The notes under the pieces are model-generated. The model was not told where the DNA came from, searched no databases, and saw only the letters and a program-made list of their open reading frames with translations. The position numbers and the translations under genes were made by a program. From assembly GCA_017645925.1 (NCBI GenBank), contig JAGCNN010000076.1, positions 1 to 33,284 on the forward strand: a DNA stretch of 33,284 nt. The letters are read 5' to 3'. This DNA comes from Bacteroidales bacterium. GTDB taxonomy: Bacteria; Bacteroidota; Bacteroidia; Bacteroidales; ML635J-15. Below are positions 25,955-33,284 of this stretch, in pieces (within the stretch, counting starts at the first letter, position 1; each line of letters starts with the position of its first letter).

Positions 25955-26531
25955 TCTTGGGGTTATTTAGAAACGCTGCCATTTTTTTTGCGGCATTACC
26001 ACGATGGCTGATTTTGTTTTTAATATCGGCAGATAGCTCGGCAAAGGTTTCTGAGTATCCATCGGGGAGAAATACAGGGTCGTAGCCAAAACCGTTGTGT
26101 CCGCGATATTCCTCTATTATGTGGCCTTTCACTTCGCCCTCAAAGATATGTTCCTTGCCGTTTAGGATAAGTGCGATTGCAGTCCTGAACCTTGCCTTGC
26201 GGTTTTCGTGACCTTTCATGTTGGCGAGCAGCTTGGCAATATTGTCGTCGAAAGTCGGATGTTCGCCTGCGTAGCGAGCCGAGTAAACGCCCGGTTCTCC
26301 GTTGAGGCATTCCACTTCGAGACCTGTGTCGTCGGCAAAGCAGTCGTAACCGTACTTGTCGTGGATGTATCTGGCTTTTTGCAGTGCGTTACCTTCGATG
26401 GTATCCTGTTCTTCTGGAATCTCATCGTGGCAGTTTATGTCCGACAGGGACAATATTTCGATGTCGCTGCCAAGTATGGCACGCATTTCTTCGAGCTTGT
26501 GCTTATTGTTGCTTGCAAGAACAAGTTTCAT
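25944..26531 (-). CDS. rdgB: XTP/dITP diphosphatase (RdgB/HAM1)
   Basis: The 195-residue enzyme hydrolyses non-canonical purine nucleotides (ITP, XTP) to monophosphates, keeping them out of DNA and RNA. Hallmarks: [14 protein letters not shown] at the start, [12 protein letters not shown] near 44-55, [24 protein letters not shown] near 66-89 (metal-binding acidic residues), [11 protein letters not shown] near 143-153 and [10 protein letters not shown] near 174. The length is typical. The start is one base after the previous stop region (gap of 1 bp). Confidence 0.95.
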   Translation of the reverse strand: MKLVLASNNKHKLEEMRAILGSDIEILSLSDINCHDEIPEEQDTIEGNALQKARYIHDKYGYDCFADDTGLEVECLNGEPGVYSARYAGEHPTFDDNIAKLLANMKGHENRKARFRTAIALILNGKEHIFEGEVKGHIIEEYRGHNGFGYDPVFLPDGYSETFAELSADIKNKISHRGNAAKKMAAFLNNPKNEE

Positions 26532-26532
26532 A

Positions 26533-27354
26533 TCAATGGAATTTTATCTTTTTTATAATCTGGCGCATAATTTCAGGGAAGTACTGGTTGACGATGCGTT
26601 CCTTGTCGTCCTCATACATTGGCACTTTTGTACTTGCATAGTTGCCAGAGATGAATTCGCCGTCGGTATTGTAAATGCTGAAATGCACTCGCATGAGCCG
26701 CTGTACGTTGCGCTGTCCGCTTATGTACGGGTCGCGATAGTCGGTTTTTATGTCAAACTGGTTGATAAACAAGAAATAGTCCACATTCCTGCGAGTTGCA
26801 ATTTCCTTCAGCACTTCGGGCTGTCCTATAATTATGTGCAGGTACATGTCGTCGGTGTTGGTGCGGCTACCGACGAGTTCTCCGTTATGCATTGTTGTAC
26901 GCGAGTTTTTCAAGTCTTCTTCGCGCTGCTTTCTTCTGGCCTCTTCCAATTTTTCGGCGCGTTTTTTTGCCAGCGGACCTAAATTTTCGGTGTCAATTTC
27001 AAATTCTGCCACCCGAAGTTCGTATGACATGGTTGTGTAAAGCCCCGAAATGTCGGCTTCGTCTTCGCGTGTGTTATTCTTCAGAAGGTCAACCACTTCG
27101 CACGAATCGTTGAGCGAATTTATAAGATAGCGGTTTAGCTGGTAGCGGAAAAATTCCATTATCTCGTCGTGGGTAAGTCCGTCGCGCCTTGCAATTTCGG
27201 CTGTGGCATCGTTAAAGTATATCCTTTCATCGAATGGCACTACTATAATTCTTGTCTTCCTGTTGTATTTGCTTAGGTAGTCGCTGAAATCCTGTCCGTA
27301 TGACATTGCTACGGAAAGTGTTACGATAAGTAATATGGAAAAAATACGTTTCAT
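26533..27354 (-). CDS. Secreted protein of unknown function
   Basis: The 273 residues start with a signal peptide ([17 protein letters not shown]). A folded region begins with [22 protein letters not shown], like secreted proteins that resemble TolB-N/CsgG-type folds. A charged segment follows ([18 protein letters not shown], about 129-147), then a region with [14 protein letters not shown] and [17 protein letters not shown]. No family was recognised. The location between rseP and rdgB, with 0-1 bp spacing, suggests co-expression with envelope functions. Confidence 0.75.
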   Translation of the reverse strand: MKRIFSILLIVTLSVAMSYGQDFSDYLSKYNRKTRIIVVPFDERIYFNDATAEIARRDGLTHDEIMEFFRYQLNRYLINSLNDSCEVVDLLKNNTREDEADISGLYTTMSYELRVAEFEIDTENLGPLAKKRAEKLEEARRKQREEDLKNSRTTMHNGELVGSRTNTDDMYLHIIIGQPEVLKEIATRRNVDYFLFINQFDIKTDYRDPYISGQRNVQRLMRVHFSIYNTDGEFISGNYASTKVPMYEDDKERIVNQYFPEIMRQIIKKIKFH

Positions 27355-28743
27355 TTAGAAAAGGTTCAGAATGTCGTTAAAGATTATGAAAATCATCAGT
27401 GCGAGCAGTATTATTAAACCGATTTTCTGTATTATGTCGAGTGCCTTGTTTGGCAGTTTGCGTCTTGTGATGGCTTCGATGGTAAGTAGGAATACGTGTC
27501 CGCCGTCGAGTGCTGGAATTGGCAGGATGTTCATGAAAGCTAGGATTATGGATATTATTCCAGTAAGTTTCCAGAATCGTGCCCAGTCCCAAGTTGGACC
27601 GTAAACTTTGGCTATGCCGATAGGTCCCTGCAGGCTTTCGCGTGGGTTCTCTTTTCCGCTGAATATCAGTCCGAAACCTTTGATGTTGGCATAAAGTGTT
27701 TCCATCGCATCGCGCCAACCATATTTCATTGCAGTAGAAAGAGTGTAGTCTCTTGTCTCGTATTGTGGGCGTTCTACAAAAACACCGATTTTGCCGGTGC
27801 TGTCAATTTCAACGGGTACAGTGTATTCGCCTCCGCTGGTGGAAAGTACGAAATCAAATGTGCGTCCACGGTTGTGGTCGAGCATATCGCGCATTTGTCC
27901 GAAACTTTGTATTTCCACATTGTCAATCTTCAGCAGCTGTGAGTTTGCCTTGATGCCAGCCACGTCTGCTGCCATTCCTTTTACAACGCTGTCTATTACC
28001 ACTTTGTGGTTTGATAGGTCAAATAACATTCCTCCGTTTTTCATAAAGGAATACAGTGTGTCGGGAATTTCTATATCCTTGCGGACGCCGTTGCGGTCGA
28101 TTGTGATTGTGTTTGCAAAGAAGAGTTTTGCCGAGAATACATCCTCGTAGCGTTCCACGTCGCTGCCGTTTATTGCAACAATCTTGTCGCCTGCTTCAAA
28201 GCCAAGGAAATGTCCGTATTCGGATGGGTAGATGCCTTCGCGCACATTTTCTACCGGCAGGTACGACTTTGTGAATGCAAGGTGCGAGAATCCAAGTATA
28301 AGCACGGCTGCAATTACGTTCATTGTTACACCGCCAATCATTATTATAAGTCGCTGCCATGCTGGTTTTGTCCTGAATTCCCATGGCTTGGGCTCTTCGG
28401 AAAGCTGTGCGGAACTTGTGGTTTCGTCAACCATTCCGTCAATTGCGCAGTAGCCGCCAAGCGGGAAGTAGCCGATACCCCATTCGGTGGTGGTTTTGTC
28501 ATCGTCGTATTCCTTGGGCGCCTTGCGGCTGAACCAGCTGAAAATCCATTTGCCGTTTACCTTTTTTGCCCTGAACAATGCAAAAGTAGGTTCGGTAATG
28601 AACATCGGGAAGTCGAAGAAAATGTAAAACTTGTTGACTCTTACCCCAAATGCACGGGCAGCAAGGTAGTGTCCGAATTCGTGTATTGTTACTAATAGCG
28701 AAAGCGCTAATAGCAGTTGTACGGTCATTGTAAGTGCTCCCAT
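27355..28743 (-). CDS. rseP: RIP metalloprotease RseP (site-2 protease)
   Basis: The 462-residue intramembrane zinc protease has the HEFGH motif at 21-25, following a short hydrophobic segment, the GYFPLGGYCAIDGMVDE loop, a PDZ-like region at about 200-300 (VVKGMAADVAGIKANSQLLKID), and the second catalytic motif PIPALDGGH near 408-416 (Asp ligand). Final hydrophobic segments close the protein. It cleaves single-pass regulators and signal-peptide remnants at the membrane. It is 11 bp after the LysM gene. The usual neighbour dxr is not next to it here. An alternative start, MTVQLLL, lies five residues in. Confidence 0.92.
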   Translation of the reverse strand: MGALTMTVQLLLALSLLVTIHEFGHYLAARAFGVRVNKFYIFFDFPMFITEPTFALFRAKKVNGKWIFSWFSRKAPKEYDDDKTTTEWGIGYFPLGGYCAIDGMVDETTSSAQLSEEPKPWEFRTKPAWQRLIIMIGGVTMNVIAAVLILGFSHLAFTKSYLPVENVREGIYPSEYGHFLGFEAGDKIVAINGSDVERYEDVFSAKLFFANTITIDRNGVRKDIEIPDTLYSFMKNGGMLFDLSNHKVVIDSVVKGMAADVAGIKANSQLLKIDNVEIQSFGQMRDMLDHNRGRTFDFVLSTSGGEYTVPVEIDSTGKIGVFVERPQYETRDYTLSTAMKYGWRDAMETLYANIKGFGLIFSGKENPRESLQGPIGIAKVYGPTWDWARFWKLTGIISIILAFMNILPIPALDGGHVFLLTIEAITRRKLPNKALDIIQKIGLIILLALMIFIIFNDILNLF

Positions 28744-28754
28744 AGCTTTACCTT

Positions 28755-30668
28755 TTATTTATTGTTGGTATTTTCTGGCAACGGATATACAGTTGTGAAC
28801 GAGTAGTCATTCTGTATGGTATAAATATATACATCCTTGTTGCTGAACGACTTGGGGTTGTATTCGTTGGAGCTTACATATTGCCTGTTGCCGCCAATTC
28901 CTTTCTGTACATAGTTCTGGTCGATGGTGCTTGCAAAATTCTTTCCTGCTTTCTGCATAAGCGGAACAAAATAGCTAATAGCATCTGCCGCAATGTACGC
29001 ATCAGTGTTTGGTTCGCAGAGGAATGCACTGTGGAACTTGCTTATAAACGCCTTGACATCAATATTTTTGTAGTCGATTGAAATGTTGGAGTAGTAGGTG
29101 TATTTCACTTCTACATAATAGTTCGGGTCGATGCTTTCGTAGTTCATGATGCGTGGGTCGGCGATGAGGGTTATCTTGTAGTCGTTGCACAGCTTGAACA
29201 CCTGAGTAAGCACTCTTGTTATTGCCATTTCGTTTTCAAAAGTAATGATTATCAGGTTTTCCTTTCCTTTTTGCAGTGCGCTGCCAATTGCCTCTATGCT
29301 GCTACCGTTGAAAACTAGCTCGGAGTTTTCTACTCCAGCGTTGCGCATTGCTTCGGCATATTTTGCTGATACTGACTTTGATTCATCTGATGTTCCTTTT
29401 ATTATCAATGCATTGCAGTTGCCAATTTGTGCGGCGTACTTAGCCACCTCGTTGCGAATGTCCTGCTTGCTTGGGTTAAGCATTATGTTGTTGGGGTTGC
29501 TTTTCAATATGTTTTCGTCGTTGACAAATGGCAAAAGCATTGGAATACCAAGATTTAGTGAGTTGAGGTAATCGACTTGGCTCTTGTATGCCGGACCTAT
29601 TATCATATCAACGTTGGCTAATTTGCCTTCTTCTACCATGGTTGTCAATATGGTATTGTCCTTGCCAATGTCGTATGCCTTGAAAGTTATATGAAAGTCT
29701 TCGTGCTTGAATTGTTCCAAGGCGACAAGGCATCCTGAGTAGAAATCAACAGCTCTTTCGGTTACAGTCCTTATTCTCTGTGGAACATTACGTTTTTCCT
29801 GATTTGCAAGGTCCTTGATGTTTGCGCTTATTTCAAACGACATCAGCAGAGCAATGGTAAAATCCTTCTTGTCGGTATATGGTAATGTGTCGGGATTCTC
29901 GGCTTCAAACTCGTTATTGTTGATGTTGTCTTGTGCGTTGTTGCCGGCTGTTTCTGCGTAAGTTTCGTTGTTATCTTCTTTTTGTGGAACTATCGGTTGC
30001 TTGCGCGGTATGCGTATTGTTTCATCAATTGCGAGAGGTCTGCTTTCGAGGCTTGGATTTTCGGCAATAAGGTCATCAATGCTAATGTCGTACTGCTTAG
30101 TAATCTTATAGAGGGTTTCGCCTTTTGCAACGGTGTGGTAAATATATTTTGCATCGTCGCGTGGCTGTTCAACAGTTTCGGGCTTGGGTTCGGGTTCGGT
30201 TTTTTCTGCGGCTGTGCTTTCCTCGTTCTTTTCCTTTGCTGGGAAGTAAATCTCGTCTCCAGCCCTGATGCTTTCGTTTCGGCTCAGCTTTGGGTTGGCT
30301 TCGTAGAATTCCTTTTCGGTGGTGTTGAAGCGTTTGAGCAGCGAATAAAGGGTTTCGCCCTTCTTTACGGTGTAAACTATGTATTTGCCGTCCTTTGAGA
30401 TTTCGTTTTCAATCGGAATCTTTATGACCTGACCAATTGAAAGGGTGCCCGATTGCAGTTCGGGGTTGACATTCAGCACATCCTTTTCCTTTACCGAGTA
30501 GGCTTTGCAGATGGAGTACAGGGTTTGTCCCTGCTGAACGGTGTGCATGTAGAACTTCTGTCCGTTTTCAATGATTTTTTCCTGTGATATTTCAATGTTT
30601 ACCTGTGCCGAAACTCCGCATACGGCAAAAATTGCAGGAATGAGCAGTATTATGAATCTTTTAAGCAT
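28755..30668 (-). CDS. LysM-repeat protein with periplasmic-binding-like domain (LpoA-like layout)
   Basis: The 637-residue secreted protein has a signal peptide (FIILLIPAIFAVCGVSAQ), three LysM repeats (about 41-86, HTVQQGQTLYSICKAY; 98-143, YTVKKGETLYSLLKRF; 178-222, YHTVAKGETLYKITKQY), acidic linkers (EPEPKPETVEQP), and a C-terminal half (about 260-620) that resembles type 1 periplasmic-binding folds (DFTIALLMSFEI, NVDMIIGPAYKSQVDYL, NALIIKG, LIIITFENEMAITRVL, ADPRIMNYES). LysM binds peptidoglycan, and the second half may sense a ligand or a synthase. I chose the ATG at 30668, since a start at 30713 would overlap the upstream gene and push the signal peptide inside. Confidence 0.85.
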   Translation of the reverse strand: MLKRFIILLIPAIFAVCGVSAQVNIEISQEKIIENGQKFYMHTVQQGQTLYSICKAYSVKEKDVLNVNPELQSGTLSIGQVIKIPIENEISKDGKYIVYTVKKGETLYSLLKRFNTTEKEFYEANPKLSRNESIRAGDEIYFPAKEKNEESTAAEKTEPEPKPETVEQPRDDAKYIYHTVAKGETLYKITKQYDISIDDLIAENPSLESRPLAIDETIRIPRKQPIVPQKEDNNETYAETAGNNAQDNINNNEFEAENPDTLPYTDKKDFTIALLMSFEISANIKDLANQEKRNVPQRIRTVTERAVDFYSGCLVALEQFKHEDFHITFKAYDIGKDNTILTTMVEEGKLANVDMIIGPAYKSQVDYLNSLNLGIPMLLPFVNDENILKSNPNNIMLNPSKQDIRNEVAKYAAQIGNCNALIIKGTSDESKSVSAKYAEAMRNAGVENSELVFNGSSIEAIGSALQKGKENLIIITFENEMAITRVLTQVFKLCNDYKITLIADPRIMNYESIDPNYYVEVKYTYYSNISIDYKNIDVKAFISKFHSAFLCEPNTDAYIAADAISYFVPLMQKAGKNFASTIDQNYVQKGIGGNRQYVSSNEYNPKSFSNKDVYIYTIQNDYSFTTVYPLPENTNNK

Positions 30669-30678
30669 CTTGTTATTC

Positions 30679-31740
30679 TTATTTTTTGTTTTGAAGGGTT
30701 GATATGTATTCATCGTAGTATTTTTGCAGGTCTATGCCTTTGTTTTGCAAATCGTCTTTGAAATAAGTAAGCAGTTTTTCGATTGTGGAATATGATGAGA
30801 ATCCCCTTTGTACGAACATTGGGTGGGTTGCTTTCTCATCGAAGATTGCAAAAGCAGGAATCCTGTAATCGGGGTGCAGCAGCGACAGCACAATCTGGTG
30901 TGGGTGCTGCACCTGTTTGGTTTCGTTTACGAATGTCTTGCCGGCAATTGTAAGTGTATCAGCAATGTCGTATGGGATTTTCACTGCATAGAAGTTTTCG
31001 TTTATGAAGTCGGCCAAGTTCTTTTCCTTGAACGAGCCGCCGAGCATTATCTTGCTGCTTGTGTTCCAGTCGGAATAAATGTATAGCAGGAGTTTTTTCG
31101 GCTGAGTTTTCATCTTTTCCACAGCCTTGTTGAAGTCCATCCAGTTGATTGAGCCATCAAACTTGTCGGTAGTGTCTATGTCGGGGCGGAAGGCTGCGTT
31201 GAAGCATTGCATATATTCGTCCCATGGACTGTACTTGTTGATGCGTTCGGCAAAATATATTAGTATTGGCTCAAGACTTTCCACCGTCATGTATCCGGGA
31301 ATTGGAGTAATGTTGCCTTCAAAGTCGATGAAAACAGTTGACGGATACGACATTCGTCCGCTTAGAAGCATCTGTGCAAGCAAGTGTGATGAACGGTTGC
31401 CTGTTTGCGGATTTATGAATGGCTTGAGTTCTGTGACTTTTTCGCCAGTTTTCTCGTCGGTATGCTTTACGGGGAACATTATGGTGTCGGTGGTTTCGGC
31501 ATTGAACTTCACGGGGTAGAAGTTGGCATTGATATAAGCCGCCAAATCCGGATTGCTGAAAGTTTCGGCATCCATCTTCTTGCACCATCCGCACCAGTCG
31601 GTGTACATGTCAATCATTACCGTCTTGGGCATCGAGTCCTGCTTGCGCATGGCTTCTTCTATGCCCATCCATTTTATCTGTGCAGTAACGGCTTGTGCGC
31701 CACAGATAACCGCTATTATAATGAACAAGACCTTTTTCAT
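30679..31740 (-). CDS. Periplasmic tandem thioredoxin-fold protein, second domain without CXXC
   Basis: The 353 residues start with a signal peptide (VLFIIIAVICGAQAVTAQ). Domain one (about 25-160) is a thioredoxin-like fold with WCGWC at 49-53 and a YPSTVFID segment. Domain two (about 200-330) repeats the fold (PKKLLLYIYSDWNTSSKIM) but its Cys are replaced (WNTSS), and it retains IPAFAIFD. Proteins of this kind act as thiol reductases or chaperones in the periplasm; the substrate is unknown. A palindrome sits just upstream of its -7 box, suggesting regulation. It starts the leftward operon. Confidence 0.85.
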   Translation of the reverse strand: MKKVLFIIIAVICGAQAVTAQIKWMGIEEAMRKQDSMPKTVMIDMYTDWCGWCKKMDAETFSNPDLAAYINANFYPVKFNAETTDTIMFPVKHTDEKTGEKVTELKPFINPQTGNRSSHLLAQMLLSGRMSYPSTVFIDFEGNITPIPGYMTVESLEPILIYFAERINKYSPWDEYMQCFNAAFRPDIDTTDKFDGSINWMDFNKAVEKMKTQPKKLLLYIYSDWNTSSKIMLGGSFKEKNLADFINENFYAVKIPYDIADTLTIAGKTFVNETKQVQHPHQIVLSLLHPDYRIPAFAIFDEKATHPMFVQRGFSSYSTIEKLLTYFKDDLQNKGIDLQKYYDEYISTLQNKK

Positions 31741-31759
31741 CTCATAAAAATTTAAACTG

Positions 31760-31767
31760 CAAATATA
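31760..31767 (-). promoter_or_regulatory. Bacteroidota -7 element of the thioredoxin-fold operon
   Basis: Read leftward, the sequence is TATATTTG, matching TAnnTTTG, 19 bp before the ATG at 31740. No standard -33 was found; the palindrome at 31777-31790 lies there instead. Confidence 0.6.
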
Positions 31768-31776
31768 CGAAACTAT

Positions 31777-31790
31777 CCGTTTATAAACGG
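31777..31790. promoter_or_regulatory. 14-bp perfect palindrome, possible operator
   Basis: CCGTTTATAAACGG is a perfect palindrome nine bases upstream of the -7 element of the thioredoxin-fold operon and overlaps the place of the -33 element. A dimeric regulator could bind here. No regulator gene is next to it. Confidence 0.45.
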
Positions 31791-31864
31791 TATTGTAACC
31801 TTAAAATTATTTTAATGAAAAATTAGTCTTGCAATGTCCGTGCCGAAAAGGGGCTTGAAGGCTT

Positions 31865-31975
31865 GCTGTCTCACAGGCTAACAGTCTCACAGTCTGACAG
31901 CCTTGCAGTCTTGCAGACAGATAGGCTGGTCTTCCGCTAGACTGGTCTTCTGTTTGACTGGCCTTCTGCTGGACT
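31865..31975. repeat. Phased 8-bp / 16-bp degenerate tandem repeat tract
   Basis: From 31865 to 31920 seven 8-bp units follow each other (consensus RCAGTCTN). After a 3-bp break, three 16-bp units (31924-31971, consensus GRCTGGYCTTCYGYTN) and a partial fourth (31972-31975) continue, each being two 8-bp steps. The tract is non-coding and lies in the gap between two leftward genes. Confidence 0.75.
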
Positions 31976-32038
31976 TTTGCCTTCACTTCTTTAGCACAAT
32001 ATCTGTTAGCTAAAGGTTGATATTCGTGGGGATGAGTG

Positions 32039-32899
32039 TTATCTTTTCTTGCATTTGTAAGAAATGCTAGTGCTAGCTCCTGGACTATAAGTTTTACCTG
32101 TTTGAATTATTAGGCTATCGCTGGAAAAAGATCCAACATTTATCCTAATGTTTTTTAGCGTACCGTCTGTTTTTACATAATAGAACATTGCTTCCGGATT
32201 GTCTGTTATTTCTTCAATCCTTACAACCGAATCGTTGTCAGTAAGCGACACTTCCAAAGTAACATCTCTTGTCGTAACATACGATGTGTCAGGAACATAA
32301 AACACACTACATTTTGTTCCTTCGTATATACCAGTCCATATTTCTCTATAGTCTGGCGTATCAAATGTGGTAGAATAATCTTGAATTTTTATTCCACTAT
32401 AAACATAGTGTTCTGGAGTATATCTAAGGTATGATGTGCATTTATGACAATTATAATTCAATAGTATGGATTTTAACTTGTCGTATGTTCCGTATGCCGA
32501 TGTCGCAAAACTTTTGAAATCGTCGTATTGGCCAGGGAGCAGTTGCGTATATCCAGGAAGGCCTTGTGCCAGTGCGGTGTCGCGCAGGTTCCCATTATTA
32601 TCGTAGGTCATAAGGAATGTTTGGTCTAATGAAGAATCCCAAGCTCTTAAAAGTTTTTTGCTTGTTCTCACAGGAAATATTTCCAGCACGATATTATCGG
32701 TTGTATTTTCTAATTCTGATTTTCTTGTACAAATGTACTTTCCAACAATCTTCGAATTGGGATATACACACGAACCATCGTCTTCTTGTACCGACTTATC
32801 ATAGTTTATTGCATCGGGGTCTGTGCAGCCGCATTTGGTACATCCTGAATATATAATTGCACCAAAAAATAAGGCAAAAATTACAATGATATTTCTCAT
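32039..32899 (-). CDS. Secreted lipoprotein with TDPDAINYD...DDGSC motif
   Basis: The 286-residue product begins with a lipoprotein signal (RNIIVIFALFFGAII, lipobox YSGC, Cys20). Next comes a short Cys-rich module, CGCTDPDAINYDKSVQEDD followed by GSCVYP, known from many Bacteroidota surface proteins, where it often repeats. The rest is a strand-rich domain with no recognised family; a CHKC pair lies near residue 150. A GTG 30 bp upstream could extend the frame but lies inside the -7 box, so the ATG at 32899 was chosen. It is monocistronic and divergent from pepD. Confidence 0.75.
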   Translation of the reverse strand: MRNIIVIFALFFGAIIYSGCTKCGCTDPDAINYDKSVQEDDGSCVYPNSKIVGKYICTRKSELENTTDNIVLEIFPVRTSKKLLRAWDSSLDQTFLMTYDNNGNLRDTALAQGLPGYTQLLPGQYDDFKSFATSAYGTYDKLKSILLNYNCHKCTSYLRYTPEHYVYSGIKIQDYSTTFDTPDYREIWTGIYEGTKCSVFYVPDTSYVTTRDVTLEVSLTDNDSVVRIEEITDNPEAMFYYVKTDGTLKNIRINVGSFSSDSLIIQTGKTYSPGASTSISYKCKKR

Positions 32900-32928
32900 A
32901 ATATTACTTTTTATGGTTAATCCAGTCA

Positions 32929-32936
32929 CAAAGGTA
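32929..32936 (-). promoter_or_regulatory. Bacteroidota -7 element of the lipoprotein gene
   Basis: TACCTTTG, read leftward, matches TAnnTTTG and lies 29 bp before the ATG at 32899. It rules out the in-frame GTG at 32929 as a start. Confidence 0.55.
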
Positions 32937-33029
32937 AGTTTTTTTTAATTAATATGTACATTTTTTTGCGAAAAAATATCAAAATGAAAAAGCAAGGTTG
33001 TATGGAAAGTTTTTTAAGCTAATTTTAGG

Positions 33030-33059
33030 TTTGCGGTTCAGAAATATTTTTTATATTTG
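33030..33059 (+). promoter_or_regulatory. Promoter of pepD
   Basis: TTTG (33030-33033) and TATATTTG (33052-33059) are separated by 18 bp, the best complete promoter match in the window. The -7 element ends 46 bp before the pepD ATG. Confidence 0.72.
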
Positions 33060-33105
33060 CCATCCGTAAATAAAAATTCAAACAAATTAAAAAACAAATA
33101 AAATT

Positions 33106-33284
33106 ATGAGTGAAATCACAAAATTGAATCCACAGGGTGTTTGGAAGAACTTCTATTCACTGACACAGATTCCGCGTCCATCGAAGCACGAAGCAAAAGT
33201 TGTGGCTTTTGTTAAGGAATTTGGCGAAAAGTTAGGTCTCGAAACTGTAGTCGATGAAATCGGCAACGTAATAATCCGCAAGCC
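33106..33284 (+). CDS. pepD: Aminoacyl-histidine dipeptidase PepD (5' end only)
   Basis: The first 59 residues are visible before the window ends. The sequence VWKNFYSLTQIPRPSKHEAKVVAFVKEFGEKLGL and the following VDEIGNVIIRKP match the N-terminus of PepD-type M20 dipeptidases (IPRPSKxE and DExGNxxIRKPA motifs). PepD hydrolyses Xaa-His and other dipeptides in the cytoplasm with zinc; the metal-binding residues lie beyond the edge. It has its own promoter and is divergent from the lipoprotein gene. Peptide use fits an amino-acid-fermenting lifestyle together with kamD. Confidence 0.87.
   Translation, partial: MSEITKLNPQGVWKNFYSLTQIPRPSKHEAKVVAFVKEFGEKLGLETVVDEIGNVIIRK

Larger units (their letters stand above)
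31768..32038. other. Intergenic region between lipoprotein and thioredoxin-fold operon
   Basis: The region has no gene. It holds the palindrome, the phased repeat tract and AT-rich flanks. No clear terminator of the lipoprotein gene was seen. Confidence 0.6.

Noticed and set aside
26356..26982. A 208-codon plus-strand open frame across rdgB and the secreted protein
   Set aside because: It crosses two well-supported minus-strand genes and has no promoter or family match.
29931..30398. A 155-codon plus-strand open frame with Cys/Phe-rich content
   Set aside because: It is antisense to the LysM repeats, which are certain in the other strand.
30669..30713. N-terminal extension of the LysM protein from an upstream ATG
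   Set aside because: It overlaps the upstream gene and would place 15 polar residues before the signal peptide.
31865..31975. CRISPR array
   Set aside because: The units are 8-16 bp, contiguous and degenerate, without spacers and without cas genes nearby.

Overview
The window looks like chromosomal DNA of a member of the Bacteroidota, most likely order Bacteroidales. Three things point there: several start regions carry the Bacteroidota -7 promoter element (TAnnTTTG); starts lack Shine-Dalgarno sequences; and the gene content is typical (a PorZ-like type IX secretion protein with a C-terminal sorting domain, a TPR/outer-membrane-protein/LptC/CNNM operon headed by type III pantothenate kinase, a Bacteroidota-style PpiD, and a PurF paralog). 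A lysine 5,6-aminomutase alpha subunit suggests an amino-acid-fermenting anaerobe. No tRNA, rRNA, CRISPR array, complete IS or prophage was seen.

Layout. (1) 1-3101, minus: a very large oxidoreductase, cut by the window edge, that fuses an HcnA-like [2Fe-2S] domain, an HcnB-like FAD/NAD domain, an 8-Cys ferredoxin domain, a BFD-like [2Fe-2S] domain and an HcnC/DAO-like FAD domain. (2) A 438-bp divergent spacer holds two copies of a palindromic repeat, followed by kamD (3540-5096, plus) with its own terminator and no kamE beside it. (3) 12519 to 5152, minus: a tight operon of coaX, a beta-barrel protein, a TPR protein, lptC, a 75-80-residue membrane protein, a CNNM/CorC-like protein and a GT22-like glycosyltransferase. 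Most junctions overlap. (4) 12760-14913, plus: a PpiD-like periplasmic foldase with promoter and terminator. (5) 14914-15559: intergenic, mostly a 312-bp element with inverted ends that resembles a MITE. (6) A PurF-like protein lacking the N-terminal catalytic Cys, a strong terminator, then a small YqaA/VTT membrane protein. (7) 21730 to 17476, minus: beta-barrel-like protein, long-chain acyl-CoA synthetase, Methyltransf_32-type methyltransferase, flavodoxin-domain protein. (8) A repeat-rich spacer, then an AT-rich, Tyr-rich orphan gene (22046-22720). (9) 31740 to 22771, minus: tandem thioredoxin-fold protein, LysM/periplasmic-binding protein, RseP, an unknown secreted protein, RdgB, PorZ and RecO. 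(10) A spacer with an 8/16-bp phased repeat tract, a DDGSC-motif lipoprotein (minus), and the start of pepD (plus) running off the right edge.

Most of the window is cell-envelope biogenesis and housekeeping. No clearly new multi-gene system was found. The most noteworthy items are the single-chain multi-cofactor oxidoreductase, the kamD without kamE, the Cys-less PurF paralog, the AT-rich orphan gene and several families of intergenic repeats.
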